This document shows, one piece after another, positions 27,754 through 35,304 of a stretch of 64,000 bases of DNA. Position numbers and translations under genes: made by a program. How positions within the stretch are numbered: the first letter of the stretch is position 1; every line of letters begins with the position of its first letter. Location of the stretch: contig DHWY01000003.1 in the NCBI GenBank assembly GCA_002413425.1, positions 24,281 to 88,280 on the forward strand, written 5' to 3'. The stretch comes from Candidatus Saccharibacteria bacterium UBA5170 (lineage in GTDB: Bacteria > Patescibacteriota > Saccharimonadia > Saccharimonadales > Saccharimonadaceae). Under the pieces are notes generated by a model. That model was given only the letters and a program-made list of their open reading frames with translations. It did no database searches and had not been told where the DNA came from.

Positions 27754-29067
27754 ATGGTAGGTAGTAGAAAAAGTAGCAGATTATCCTCGTTAGGAATAAT
27801 CGAGAAGACGTATCTGGGTATCCTGTTGGTGATTTTTGGTGGTATCGTCCTGCATGCCCCGCTGAGTGTCGGACTGGGCACGCTTGCCCCCAGTTATGAG
27901 CTTGTTTTTAAGTTATGGAAAGAGTTGTTGATGCTCGTCGCGGCAGTGGCGGTCGGCCTGATTCTGTATGACAAACGGCAGTTCAAAATCCTAAACGAGC
28001 CGTTAATGATTGCGATCGGTGTCTATGTCGCCATACATATAGTGCTACTCCCAGTCTTTTGGCAAGGACTGGCGCCGAGCGTGGCGGGTCTGATGATCGA
28101 TCTGCGCTACCTATTCTTCTTCGCTTTGGTGTATATTGCCCTCCGGCTGTATCCCTCGTCGCGTCGGCTGTTTATCAAGGTGGGAGTGGTTGGGGCATTG
28201 ATTGCACTCATTTTCGCATTGTTGCAGGTATTTATTCTGCCGATAGACGTTCTAAAATACATTGGCTATAGTACTAAAACCATTGTTCCCTATTTGACTG
28301 TCGATCAAAACCACGATTTTATTCGTATCAACAGCACGTTTCGAGGGCCAAACCCACTCGGTGCCTACGCTGGAATGGTCCTGACAATTCTGGTTGCCTT
28401 TACGATGAAGCATCGTGTCAATATGGACTCGCGACGACTGACTATCGTCGGTATTTTGACAGTTGGAGGCATTGTGGCGTTGTGGGCAAGTTATTCGCGG
28501 AGCGCGCTGATTGCGGTGTGTCTGAGTATCGTAATTGTTCTGGGGGCGACAGTCGGTCGAAAATTATCGCGCCGCACCTGGATTATTAGTTCGGTGGTAG
28601 TCTTTGCTATTCTTGGTGGTCTGCTGCTCGGCCGAGGCAATAGTTTTGTGTCAAACGTGCTGTTTCACGAAAATCCAAGTGGTGGTAGCTCGGTGAGCTC
28701 GAACGAGGGCCACGTTGAATCACTTCAGACTGGCATGAGCCGCCTTATTCGGCAGCCACTTGGCGGCGGCATTGGCAGTACGGGATCAGCCTCGTTATAC
28801 GGCCATTCGCCGCTAATTGTTGAGAATCAGTATCTGTTTATTGCTCATGAAGCCGGCTGGGCTGGGCTGGTCGTATTTCTGCTTATCTTTGTCGGCGTAC
28901 TGCGCCGTTTATGGGAGCGACGCCAGGACTATCTGGCCCTCGGTGTGTTGGCGAGCGGTGTTGGCCTGGCATTAATTGGATTATTGCTGCCAGTCTGGGT
29001 TGACGATACGGTCGCTATTATCTGGTGGGGACTGGCCGCTGTTGCCCTGGGGGCTCATCATGACTGA
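27754..29067 (+). CDS. O-antigen ligase / Wzy_C-like polytopic membrane protein
   Basis: 437 residues with about 11-12 membrane segments. The large extracytoplasmic loop near the C terminus (SLQTGMSRLIRQPLGGGIGSTGSAS, key parts RQPLGGGIG and VENQYLFIAHEAGW) is the WzyC/WaaL signature region with conserved Arg and His residues. It polymerises or ligates lipid-linked glycans on the outer face of the membrane. Starts on an ATG 9 nt after a TACAAT box. Overlaps the LexA-like gene by 8 nt. Confidence 0.82.
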   Translation: MVGSRKSSRLSSLGIIEKTYLGILLVIFGGIVLHAPLSVGLGTLAPSYELVFKLWKELLMLVAAVAVGLILYDKRQFKILNEPLMIAIGVYVAIHIVLLPVFWQGLAPSVAGLMIDLRYLFFFALVYIALRLYPSSRRLFIKVGVVGALIALIFALLQVFILPIDVLKYIGYSTKTIVPYLTVDQNHDFIRINSTFRGPNPLGAYAGMVLTILVAFTMKHRVNMDSRRLTIVGILTVGGIVALWASYSRSALIAVCLSIVIVLGATVGRKLSRRTWIISSVVVFAILGGLLLGRGNSFVSNVLFHENPSGGSSVSSNEGHVESLQTGMSRLIRQPLGGGIGSTGSASLYGHSPLIVENQYLFIAHEAGWAGLVVFLLIFVGVLRRLWERRQDYLALGVLASGVGLALIGLLLPVWVDDTVAIIWWGLAAVALGAHHD

Positions 29068-29494
29068 GGTGCGATCAAGTAAGCGCCAAAGAGAACTGCT
29101 GAACTTTGTAGACGGCTTTATTCAGGGGCATGGCTACGGTCCGAGCTACCGTGAAATTATGCGTGCCCTCGGCTACAAATCGGTTTCGACCGTCGCCATC
29201 CATATCAACGGGCTGATTGCTAAAGGCTACCTAAATAAACGAGATAATTCGGCCCGTTCATTAGAGATTGTCACGACTCATTTTGACGACGCCCCGACCA
29301 AAAAAGGCCCGACGCCGGCCCAAGAAAAATGGCTGATTAACGCCGTAACCGAACGCTTCGATCGACTCGAGCAAGGCCATGACGAATCGGTGCTGGATGA
29401 GCTGTACGTTTTGATTGGTGCCCTCAAAATCCTTGGGCTCAGCGACGCCCATGTGGCCATGAAAGCTCGGCTCGTCGATTTGAAGCGCGTATAA
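29060..29494 (+). CDS. LexA-like DNA-binding protein lacking the autoprotease domain
   Basis: 144 residues. The first 65 match the LexA winged helix: KRQRELLNFVDGFIQGHGYGPSYREIMRALGYKSVSTV, seen here as the pieces FIQGHGYGPSYREI, ALGYKSVSTVAIHI and GLIAKGYLNK-RDNSARSLEI. The C-terminal S24 protease with the Ser-Lys dyad and the Ala-Gly cleavage site is absent, replaced by a helical 65-residue tail. ATG 29060 is chosen over an upstream frame start because it begins at the conserved domain and overlaps the preceding stop by 8 nt. Cannot self-cleave, so regulation must differ from classical SOS control. Confidence 0.8.
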   Translation: MTEVRSSKRQRELLNFVDGFIQGHGYGPSYREIMRALGYKSVSTVAIHINGLIAKGYLNKRDNSARSLEIVTTHFDDAPTKKGPTPAQEKWLINAVTERFDRLEQGHDESVLDELYVLIGALKILGLSDAHVAMKARLVDLKRV

Positions 29495-29505
29495 TAGGCA
29501 TAAGT

Positions 29506-31242
29506 ATGATTAAAGACTGGTCCGTCGGTGCCCATGGCTGGCTCGCGCTTCATTGGAAGCGAGCTCTGATTTTTGGTGGTGGTGGCATACTGGCGCTGAT
29601 GACGTTGGTCCAGATTTTTTACCCAGCCGGGAACCTGCTGCCGTTCGCCTCGATTGAAGGGGTCAAACTGAGCGGCTGGAGCAAAACTGACGCCACGGCC
29701 GCCCTCGACAGCCGATACGCGCAGACCCCCTTGGCGATTTATTTTGGCGATAGCAAAGAGGCCTATCGTAACCCCAAACCGAGCGAAATTGGTACTGGTA
29801 TCTCGAACGAGCAGCGCGTTAATCAGACAAACTACCCGTGGTACTTGCGGATAGCGCCTGGTTCGTTATTGTGGGGGCATTGGGCGGTTCAGACCGCCAG
29901 CGCTCCGTCCTATAAGCATGACTCGGCCGCACTGGGGGTCTATATTAGTAAAGAGTTGGGTGATTCGTGTAGCGTACCGGCAAAAGACGCCGGGCTGAAA
30001 GTTGTCGACAATAAACTTAAACTGCAAAAAAGTACCAATGGTGGTACTTGTACCGTGGCTGATGTCACAAAGAAACTAGCAACGGCTCAATTTAATTTGA
30101 GGGGTGACGTTAGGGTGACGATACCGGTCAAAGTCGTTCCTCCGGCAGTTGGCGATAGCGACGCGCAGGCTGTGGCCGATCAAGTTAGTAAGGGAATCAG
30201 CCAAGGTATAAACGTCAAGGCGGGTAATCAAACGGTTTTGATTCCAAAAGATCAACTGATAACGTGGCTAGATTTTAGTGTTGTCGAGGGTAAGCTGGAT
30301 TACTCGTTCAACGTGGACCGGGCTGGTGCCTATCTTGATACCGCGCTGGCCGCAAAAGTGGCCGTCGCACCTGGCGTCACCAAAGTATCGACCTATGACT
30401 TTGTTGAAACCTCCCGACAAACCGGACCGAATGGACAGATACTCGATAAAGCCGGCACGCTGGCGGGTTTGAAGAGCTATGTGACGGGCGAAACCAAAGA
30501 GGTCACTGCGGCAACTGTGGCAGTGGCACCATCAACCACCTATGTCCGCGCCTACAGTCCGACCCATGTCGGGTTGTCGGCCCTGATGCAACATTATGCC
30601 GAAACTCATCCGGGTACCTATGGTGTGGCATTAACCGAACTGTCGGGCCAGTATCGACGGGCAACCTATAATAGTGATCAATCTTTTACCAGCGCCAGTA
30701 CCTATAAGCTATTCGTGGCCTACAGCACTCTCTTGCGGGTCGAGGCCGGAAGCTGGCAGTGGAGTGATCAAATTCAGGGTGGACGAAGTCTAGCCACCTG
30801 TTTTGACGATATGATTGTCAAATCCGACAATGCCTGTGGCGAAGCCTTGCTGACAAAGATAGGTTACGCGGCCATTACGAACGAAGCGCACGCCATTGGC
30901 TGCGATGACACGTCATTTATGGGCAAAGACGGCATCAAGACGACGGCCAGCGATCTGGCGCTCCTGCTGGGCATGGTTCAGACGGGCCAGGTCCTCGGCC
31001 AACAGCCCAGCCGCGATCGCTTGATTGATGCCATGAAGCGCAACGTCTATCGTCAGGGGATCCCAAAAGGAGTCAGTAGCGTGGTGGCTGATAAAGTCGG
31101 CTTCATGGACGCCCTGCTGCACGACGCCGCAATCGTATATGGGCCAACCGGGCCGTATACCTTAGTTATTATGACCAACGGCTCGAGCTGGGCGAATATT
31201 GCCGAGCTGACACGTCAAATTGAAGCTTTGCGTATTCAGTAA
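29506..31242 (+). CDS. Membrane-anchored serine hydrolase of the class A beta-lactamase / D,D-peptidase fold with YoaR-like N-terminal repeats
   Basis: 578 residues. One membrane anchor (about 20-40), two diverged peptidoglycan-binding_4 (YoaR/VanW-associated) modules between about 45 and 330, each with a G-V-x-L-x-G or similar turn, then a penicillin-recognising domain. Active-site motifs are Ser398-Thr-Tyr-Lys401 (SxxK), Ser440-Asp-Asn442 (SDN) and Lys530-Val-Gly532 (KTG equivalent). The omega-loop E-x-x-L-N needed for beta-lactam hydrolysis is not seen, so a wall-active peptidase role is more likely than resistance. TATAAT ends 10 nt before the ATG. Confidence 0.8.
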   Translation: MIKDWSVGAHGWLALHWKRALIFGGGGILALMTLVQIFYPAGNLLPFASIEGVKLSGWSKTDATAALDSRYAQTPLAIYFGDSKEAYRNPKPSEIGTGISNEQRVNQTNYPWYLRIAPGSLLWGHWAVQTASAPSYKHDSAALGVYISKELGDSCSVPAKDAGLKVVDNKLKLQKSTNGGTCTVADVTKKLATAQFNLRGDVRVTIPVKVVPPAVGDSDAQAVADQVSKGISQGINVKAGNQTVLIPKDQLITWLDFSVVEGKLDYSFNVDRAGAYLDTALAAKVAVAPGVTKVSTYDFVETSRQTGPNGQILDKAGTLAGLKSYVTGETKEVTAATVAVAPSTTYVRAYSPTHVGLSALMQHYAETHPGTYGVALTELSGQYRRATYNSDQSFTSASTYKLFVAYSTLLRVEAGSWQWSDQIQGGRSLATCFDDMIVKSDNACGEALLTKIGYAAITNEAHAIGCDDTSFMGKDGIKTTASDLALLLGMVQTGQVLGQQPSRDRLIDAMKRNVYRQGIPKGVSSVVADKVGFMDALLHDAAIVYGPTGPYTLVIMTNGSSWANIAELTRQIEALRIQ

Positions 31243-31256
31243 AAATTACTATCGAG

Positions 31257-31353
31257 CCTCTCGGGTCCTGACGTCCGGTTTACCCCTAAAATTTTTATCG
31301 ATTACGATCAAACAATTTTGGGGTGGCCCCACCGGACGCCACCCGAGGCGAGG
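31257..31353. other. Long imperfect hairpin between the serine hydrolase and tRNA-Asn
   Basis: Three nested helices can be read: CTCGGGT (31260-31266) with ACCCGAG (31341-31347); CGTCCGGT (31272-31279) with ACCGGACG (31331-31338); ACCCC-t-AAAATT (31282-31293) with AATTTTGGGGT (31314-31324). The 20-nt terminal loop is 31294-31313. There is no U-run, so it is not a standard intrinsic terminator. It could stabilise the hydrolase mRNA end, act as a factor-dependent terminator or be a small RNA. Confidence 0.6.
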
Positions 31354-31369
31354 GAGTGACCAATAAACA

Positions 31370-31399
31370 TTGACTCGACTACCGAGGTAAGGGTATAAT
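31370..31399 (+). promoter_or_regulatory. Promoter of tRNA-Asn
   Basis: TTGACT (31370-31375), an 18-nt spacer and TATAAT (31394-31399). Predicted transcription starts close to the mature 5' end at 31411. Confidence 0.75.
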
Positions 31400-31410
31400 A
31401 CTGTTTGTAT

Positions 31411-31485
31411 TCCGACGTAGCTCAATGGTGGAGCAAGAAGCTGTTAACTTCGAGGTTGCTGGTTCGAGTCCAGCCGTCGGAGCCA
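31411..31485 (+). tRNA. tRNA-Asn (anticodon GTT)
   Basis: 75 nt with encoded CCA. Acceptor stem TCCGACG (31411-31417) pairs CGTCGGA (31475-31481); discriminator G; D-loop with GGTGG; anticodon loop CT-GTT-AA; T-loop TTCGAGT. Followed by its own terminator. Its 3' end (GTCC-N8-GAGCCAAG) is the pattern repeated through the accessory island to the right. Confidence 0.95.
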
Positions 31486-31500
31486 AGCCTGGATAAATGA

Positions 31501-31533
31501 AGTCAGAACTGTTAATTCAGTTCTGACTTTTTG
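31501..31533 (+). terminator. Intrinsic terminator after tRNA-Asn
   Basis: AGTCAGAACTG and its complement CAGTTCTGACT flank a short loop, followed by a T5 run and GAT. Confidence 0.85.
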
Positions 31534-31688
31534 ATACCCAAACTAGAGCTGAAACTAACGGTACGATTGGTTTACGGAGGCAGATTTACGCTTAGAAAGA
31601 ACTAACAATTCATTTTACCGAGTTGATGCATGGCTACACCTAATAGATGAAGTCGTTTTATAGGGCCAACGATTGTATAATACATACT

Positions 31689-33344
31689 ATGAACGAAATA
31701 ACAGCCCGAGAATTGATTTCAAATATTGAAGATGAACATACTGAACGCAAAGCAGCTCGTGGCCAGTATGATATTAAAAATGTATGTCGTTATACTGTTG
31801 CATTATCGAACGAAGGCGGCGGTCACCTTATATTAGGCGTTGATGATGCGGGTAATATTGTTGGATCACAATCTTTCCAGGACATTCAACGTCTCAAAAT
31901 CGACGTACTTAGTCAGCCGAAAATGAGTAGACGAATTCGCGTTGAGGTTGATGTTTTTCAATTGGACATGAAAAGGATTGTTATTATTAGCATACCCGGA
32001 CGTAATCGTGGTCAGGCTGACAGCTATGATGGTGCTTATTTGATGCGTAGCGGCGAAAGCCTCACCGGGATGAATAATGATATGATCAGGGATATTCTAG
32101 CAGAAAATGTCTCCGATTATAGTTCAGACATAATCGAGGGAGTGACGCCGTCTGATTTGGACTCTGAAGCTATTGAGAGGGCACGGTACCTATGGCTGTC
32201 AAAGTCGGGTAATGAACAGGTGGAGATAATGACACCTGAGCAGGTGGTTCAGGGGCTGGGGCTCATAGACGAAAGGGGTGTTACCCGTGCTGGACTTATA
32301 TTACTCGGAAAGTCTTCGGCTATAGCTCGCTATATACCGAATGCTGAACTTATATGGGAATATCGCCGGCACAATGCAGATGTTGAATATGTTGCCCGTA
32401 ACGACCACAGGGAAGCAGTTGTATTGTATCTAGATAAGCTATGGGGTCAAATTGATGCTCGCAACGAAGTCGCCCACGTTAATGAAGGTTTCTTTATTCG
32501 TGACATACCAGCTTTTGCCGAGAGTACGATACGAGAGGCTGTTTTGAACGCAATATCACACAGAGATTATCAGGATTCAGGTTCTGTTTATATACGTCAA
32601 TCAGCCGAAGATATGATAGTGGAAAGTCCGGGCGGTTTTATTGGTGGCATAACACCGGATAACATCATGAACGCTTCAAGTAAGCCGCGTAACCGTTTAG
32701 TCGCCGAAGTGTTCCAAAAGCTTGGCCTTGTGGAGCGGTCTGGGCAAGGTGTGGATAAAATCTTTGTAAATTCCATTTCATCGGGTAAAGGCCAGCCTAG
32801 CTATAAAGCATCCACATTGCATGAAGTAAAATTATCAGTGAGTGCTCAAGTTCAGGATGTCAGCTTTATACAGTACCTCGATAAGGTATCTAGAGAAGCT
32901 AATATTAGGCTATCTGCATCTGACTATGTTCTGCTTGAAAAGGTTCGTCTTGGACTAATTGATTCTATAGGTCATGAAAGTGGTCTAGCTAAGCTCTCTT
33001 CTGCCGGTATTATTGAAGGGTCTCGTAGCGGTCGCTTTACAAAGCCGATGCTAGCGAAGCGTTTTTATAGTGCGATGAACAAAAGTGGCGAGTATACACG
33101 TCAGCGAGGCTTAGATGTTCAACAAAAGAAACAGTTGATTTTGACCCATCTCCAAAACTTTCCAAAAGCTTATGTAGCGGATATTGATGAAGCTTTGGGG
33201 TATCAAGTGAAACGCTCAACTCTAAATAATTATCTTAAAGCACTACATGAAGAGGGTAAGATCGAATTTATTGGTAACCGTCACATTGGGCGTGGTAACA
33301 ATCGAGGTTACTGGACATCAAAAAAGAAAGATCTATCTAAGTAA
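31689..33344 (+). CDS. AlbA_2 (Schlafen-like) domain protein with C-terminal winged-helix region
   Basis: 551 residues. The N-terminal 130 residues fit the AlbA_2 fold: EDEHTERKAA, YTVALSNEGGGHLILGVDDAGNIVG and RNRGQADSYDGAYLMRSGES. The central part (about 270-370) fits the ATPase/HATPase-like region of RecG-like 'putative transcriptional regulator' proteins: FAESTIREAVLNAISHRDYQDSG, VESPGGFIGG, RNRLVAEVFQKLGLVERSGQG. The C terminus is winged-helix-like. Family members are regulators or defence-linked nucleases; which applies here is unknown. ATG 31689 is chosen because TATAAT ends 7 nt before it. First gene of the tRNA-Asn island. Confidence 0.78.
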   Translation: MNEITARELISNIEDEHTERKAARGQYDIKNVCRYTVALSNEGGGHLILGVDDAGNIVGSQSFQDIQRLKIDVLSQPKMSRRIRVEVDVFQLDMKRIVIISIPGRNRGQADSYDGAYLMRSGESLTGMNNDMIRDILAENVSDYSSDIIEGVTPSDLDSEAIERARYLWLSKSGNEQVEIMTPEQVVQGLGLIDERGVTRAGLILLGKSSAIARYIPNAELIWEYRRHNADVEYVARNDHREAVVLYLDKLWGQIDARNEVAHVNEGFFIRDIPAFAESTIREAVLNAISHRDYQDSGSVYIRQSAEDMIVESPGGFIGGITPDNIMNASSKPRNRLVAEVFQKLGLVERSGQGVDKIFVNSISSGKGQPSYKASTLHEVKLSVSAQVQDVSFIQYLDKVSREANIRLSASDYVLLEKVRLGLIDSIGHESGLAKLSSAGIIEGSRSGRFTKPMLAKRFYSAMNKSGEYTRQRGLDVQQKKQLILTHLQNFPKAYVADIDEALGYQVKRSTLNNYLKALHEEGKIEFIGNRHIGRGNNRGYWTSKKKDLSK

Positions 33345-33639
33345 GTACATTAGATTAGACAGATACTTAGATAGTTTTGTGCTTTCGCCTCTGTAAATAA
33401 CTATCTATCATTTGTGGTTTTGCATACATAGTTGAATACATACCTAAATACAGAGTAAGGTTGCATCTAATCAAAAATGTATTACTAAAGAGTAATCTAA
33501 AAGCTTAGGCTTTTTGGTTAAGAGCTAAGAATTAACTACTGATTAAATATGAGCTCATACTGAGATCATGTAATCTATTTTGATGGAATCTTATTTTAGA
33601 CTTGAAGCTAAGTCTGTTTTCACTAAAGTTATAACTTCC
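33345..33639. other. AT-rich intergenic stretch without a gene
   Basis: Between the AlbA_2 gene and the first tRNA-end-like repeat no frame longer than about 30 codons with a credible start is seen. An AAGCTTAGGCTTTTT segment near 33500 could form a weak terminator. The composition is clearly richer in A+T than the flanking core genes. Confidence 0.5.
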
Positions 33640-33691
33640 TCTATTGTGGTGAGCCAAGCATAAGCACTATGATTTAGGTCATGGTGTTTTT
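33640..33691 (+). repeat. tRNA-3'-end-like motif plus terminator, copy 1
   Basis: GAGCCAAG at 33651-33658, then hairpin arms CACTATGA (33665-33672) and TCATGGTG (33679-33686) with a 6-nt loop and a T5 run. The GACC element found upstream of the motif in copies 2-5 is not preserved. The YbjQ promoter begins 6 nt after the T-run. Confidence 0.6.
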
Positions 33692-33710
33692 GTTTGGTAT
33701 GATATAGGGC

Positions 33711-34046
33711 ATGGACAAGAAAATACTTATTGTAACGATGAACGACATTCCAGGCTACGAGATAGTCGAGGTCTATGGGGAAGTTTTCGGACTCTTAGCG
33801 CGCAGTAGAAATCTCTTCAGTACCGTGGGGGCAGGGCTAAAATCTATCGTTGGCGGTGAAATAGGTGGGTACACGAAACTTCTCACAGATAGCCGTATTG
33901 AGGCGACTGAACGGATGAAGGAAGCGGCCGCAAAGAAGGGTGCGAACGCAATTATCGCTATGAGGTTTGATACGAGCGAAATAGGAAATAATATGAATGA
34001 AGTTGCTGCATACGGTACGGCCGTAAAAGTTCAAAAACTCAAGTGA
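33711..34046 (+). CDS. YbjQ/UPF0145 family protein
   Basis: 111 residues, typical for the family: MNDIPGYEIVEVYGEVFGLLARSRN at the N terminus (pieces IPGYEI and YGEVFG), a central GGEIGGYTKLL, RIEATERMKEAAAKKGANAIIAMRFD and a final strand AAYGTAVKV. Members form pentameric rings; function is not settled, with heavy-metal binding proposed. TGG-TATGAT ends 7 nt before the ATG, so leaderless. Its stop overlaps the GTG of a 41-residue membrane protein by 4 nt. Confidence 0.88.
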   Translation: MDKKILIVTMNDIPGYEIVEVYGEVFGLLARSRNLFSTVGAGLKSIVGGEIGGYTKLLTDSRIEATERMKEAAAKKGANAIIAMRFDTSEIGNNMNEVAAYGTAVKVQKLK

Positions 34047-34168
34047 AAAAAACAAAAGCTGAATTTAAAACTCATATCCCTGAACCACGATGGCAGCAAA
34101 TAGTAAGTGTTATTATTGTGATTCTTATCGCTGCGGCCGAACTACTATTTGTGTTAAAGATTCTGTAG
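34043..34168 (+). CDS. Small single-span membrane protein
   Basis: 41 residues: a basic N terminus (VKKTKAEFK), PEPRWQQ, then one hydrophobic segment (IVSVIIVILIAAAELLFVL) to the end. The GTG start overlaps the YbjQ stop as GTGA, the coupling pattern used elsewhere in this window, which supports it as a real gene. It may anchor the YbjQ-like ring to the membrane; that is inference from coupling only. Confidence 0.6.
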   Translation: MKKTKAEFKTHIPEPRWQQIVSVIIVILIAAAELLFVLKIL

Positions 34169-34186
34169 CTGATAATTTCGAAGTGC

Positions 34187-34249
34187 GACCACTAACGGGA
34201 GCCAAGATGAATTCAAATTACAAAAAGCCATTCGATAGGATGGCTTTTT
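34187..34249 (+). repeat. tRNA-3'-end-like motif plus terminator, copy 2
   Basis: GACC (34187-34190), 8 nt, GAGCCAAG (34199-34206), then a terminator with arms AAAAAGCCAT (34222-34231) and ATGGCTTTTT (34240-34249) followed by GAT. The 33 nt ending in AAGATGA are nearly identical to copy 3, about 0.92 kb away, so the two copies form direct repeats around the 174-residue protein gene. Confidence 0.75.
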
Positions 34250-34268
34250 GATTTTCTAGCTCAGTTGG

Positions 34269-34793
34269 TTACTGTCTAATTCCAGATTTGAAATCACCAG
34301 GTTGCCGACGACCCTTCCTGTATTTACTGGGCTGGTAGCCTTCGAGATTAATTTCAACCCCAGAATCGGCTGCGTCCTTTAGAGCTTCTTCTTGATAGGC
34401 TGCTTCGTCATCGTGATAGTGGAGACCACCAGCTATAACAGCAGCTTCTGTATTAAGCTCTTCGTCGTAGTGATGGCGCTTGGCGTTCTTTAGTTGGTCC
34501 ATTTTTGTCGCCTTCATTTCCTTTGCTAACTTTATTTCTTCCTTTTGATCACGTCCGTCACGACTTAGCAAGCGTAGCAGGGGCGCTCGGGAGCGGTATT
34601 TAGCGCGTTGTTCGTCAAGATACCTAGTCTCATATTCGGACGATGAGGCAGTTCTAAGAAAATCTTCAGTGGCGAATCCGCTTAACTTGTGGGCAGCTTC
34701 GTACCTATTGAATGAATCGGCCGGAGACTCTATTCCTGCAAGATGTTCTGTTATCATTTTTTCTTTTTGTTGTTGGTATGATTCTATTGACAT
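34269..34793 (-). CDS. Hypothetical charged protein
   Basis: 174 residues, very rich in charged residues and Gln, no membrane segment or signal. Helical throughout by composition (EYETRYLDEQRAKYRS, KEEIKLAKEMKATKMDQL), with a His-rich GGLHYHDDEAAYQEE segment and a basic C terminus (YRKGRRQPGDF). No family recognised. It is the only leftward gene of the island, lies between repeat copies 2 and 3, and has a consensus promoter ending 6 nt before the ATG. Confidence 0.6.
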   Translation of the reverse strand: MSIESYQQQKEKMITEHLAGIESPADSFNRYEAAHKLSGFATEDFLRTASSSEYETRYLDEQRAKYRSRAPLLRLLSRDGRDQKEEIKLAKEMKATKMDQLKNAKRHHYDEELNTEAAVIAGGLHYHDDEAAYQEEALKDAADSGVEINLEGYQPSKYRKGRRQPGDFKSGIRQ

Positions 34794-34799
34794 ACCAAT

Positions 34800-34828
34800 A
34801 TATTAGCACAAGCTTGATAATTTGTCAA
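34800..34828 (-). promoter_or_regulatory. Consensus leaderless promoter of the 174-residue protein gene
   Basis: Minus strand TTGACA (34828-34823), 17-nt spacer ending TGC, TAATAT (34805-34800), then 6 nt to the ATG at 34793. This is the strongest -35/-10 pair in the island. Confidence 0.8.
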
Positions 34829-35100
34829 CATGCCAACTACTACCCCTTGGCGCGTACACCTAGAGACCCATTACATAGACTTAACTCTGTAATTACTTAG
34901 CCATTTCACTGCTGCGGTGGCTAGCGACTTTGCCTGACACAAGAATGCTTAAGACAGCACATGTGATTGTAGACGGAAGGCTTATTGCCTTTCATTACTT
35001 TATAGAGAAAGTAAGCTTCTACTGGAAGTTGAACTTCGAGAAGAATGGTCAAGAAAATTATGTTGTTGCATCATAATCTTGAACTAATAGTTAATTAAAG
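34829..35100. other. Gene-free stretch inside the island
   Basis: No supportable coding frame and no strong hairpin between the leftward promoter and repeat copy 3. It contains only short, startless frames and is A+T-rich. It may be decayed cassette DNA. Confidence 0.5.
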
Positions 35101-35111
35101 TTGCGAAGTAC

Positions 35112-35170
35112 GACCACTAGTGGGAGCCAAGATGATTATGCTTAAAGATCTTTGAACTGAAGATCTTTTT
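35112..35170 (+). repeat. tRNA-3'-end-like motif plus terminator, copy 3
   Basis: GACC (35112-35115), 8 nt, GAGCCAAG (35124-35131), then arms AAAGATCTT (35144-35152) and AAGATCTTT (35160-35168) with a T-run and GAT. Near-identical to copy 2 over 33 nt upstream of the hairpin. A TGT-TATACT promoter follows at once. Confidence 0.75.
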
Positions 35171-35189
35171 GATTTGTTATACTGACTTT

Positions 35190-35294
35190 ATGCCTGAACC
35201 AGATATCATTGACTCATCTGTACATAACAACAAGGAAGATTTAGTCATAATCCTAAAGATTATATTTGGTATCAATTTGTGGAATGGGTCGTAG
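35190..35294 (+). CDS. Short frame or leader peptide before the GrpB-family gene
   Basis: 34 codons from ATG 35190, 6 nt after a TGT-TATACT box (35178-35183), ending TAG 10 nt before the ATG of the GrpB-family gene. The peptide (MPEPDIIDSSVHNNKEDLVI then a hydrophobic end) resembles no known protein. It could be a translated leader that feeds ribosomes to the next gene, or the decayed start of a longer protein. Confidence 0.4.
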   Translation: MPEPDIIDSSVHNNKEDLVIILKIIFGINLWNGS

Positions 35295-35304
35295 GGTTAT
35301 TATA

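Noticed and set aside
29506..31242. Antibiotic-resistance beta-lactamase call
   Set aside because: The omega-loop general base is missing and the domain carries wall-binding modules, so resistance is not supported.
31257..31353. 6S RNA
   Set aside because: The helix series has only small internal loops and no large central bubble; length is also too short.
31647..31688. Upstream ATG for the AlbA_2 protein
   Set aside because: The -10 box falls inside this extension and the extra residues are not part of the domain, so ATG 31689 was used.
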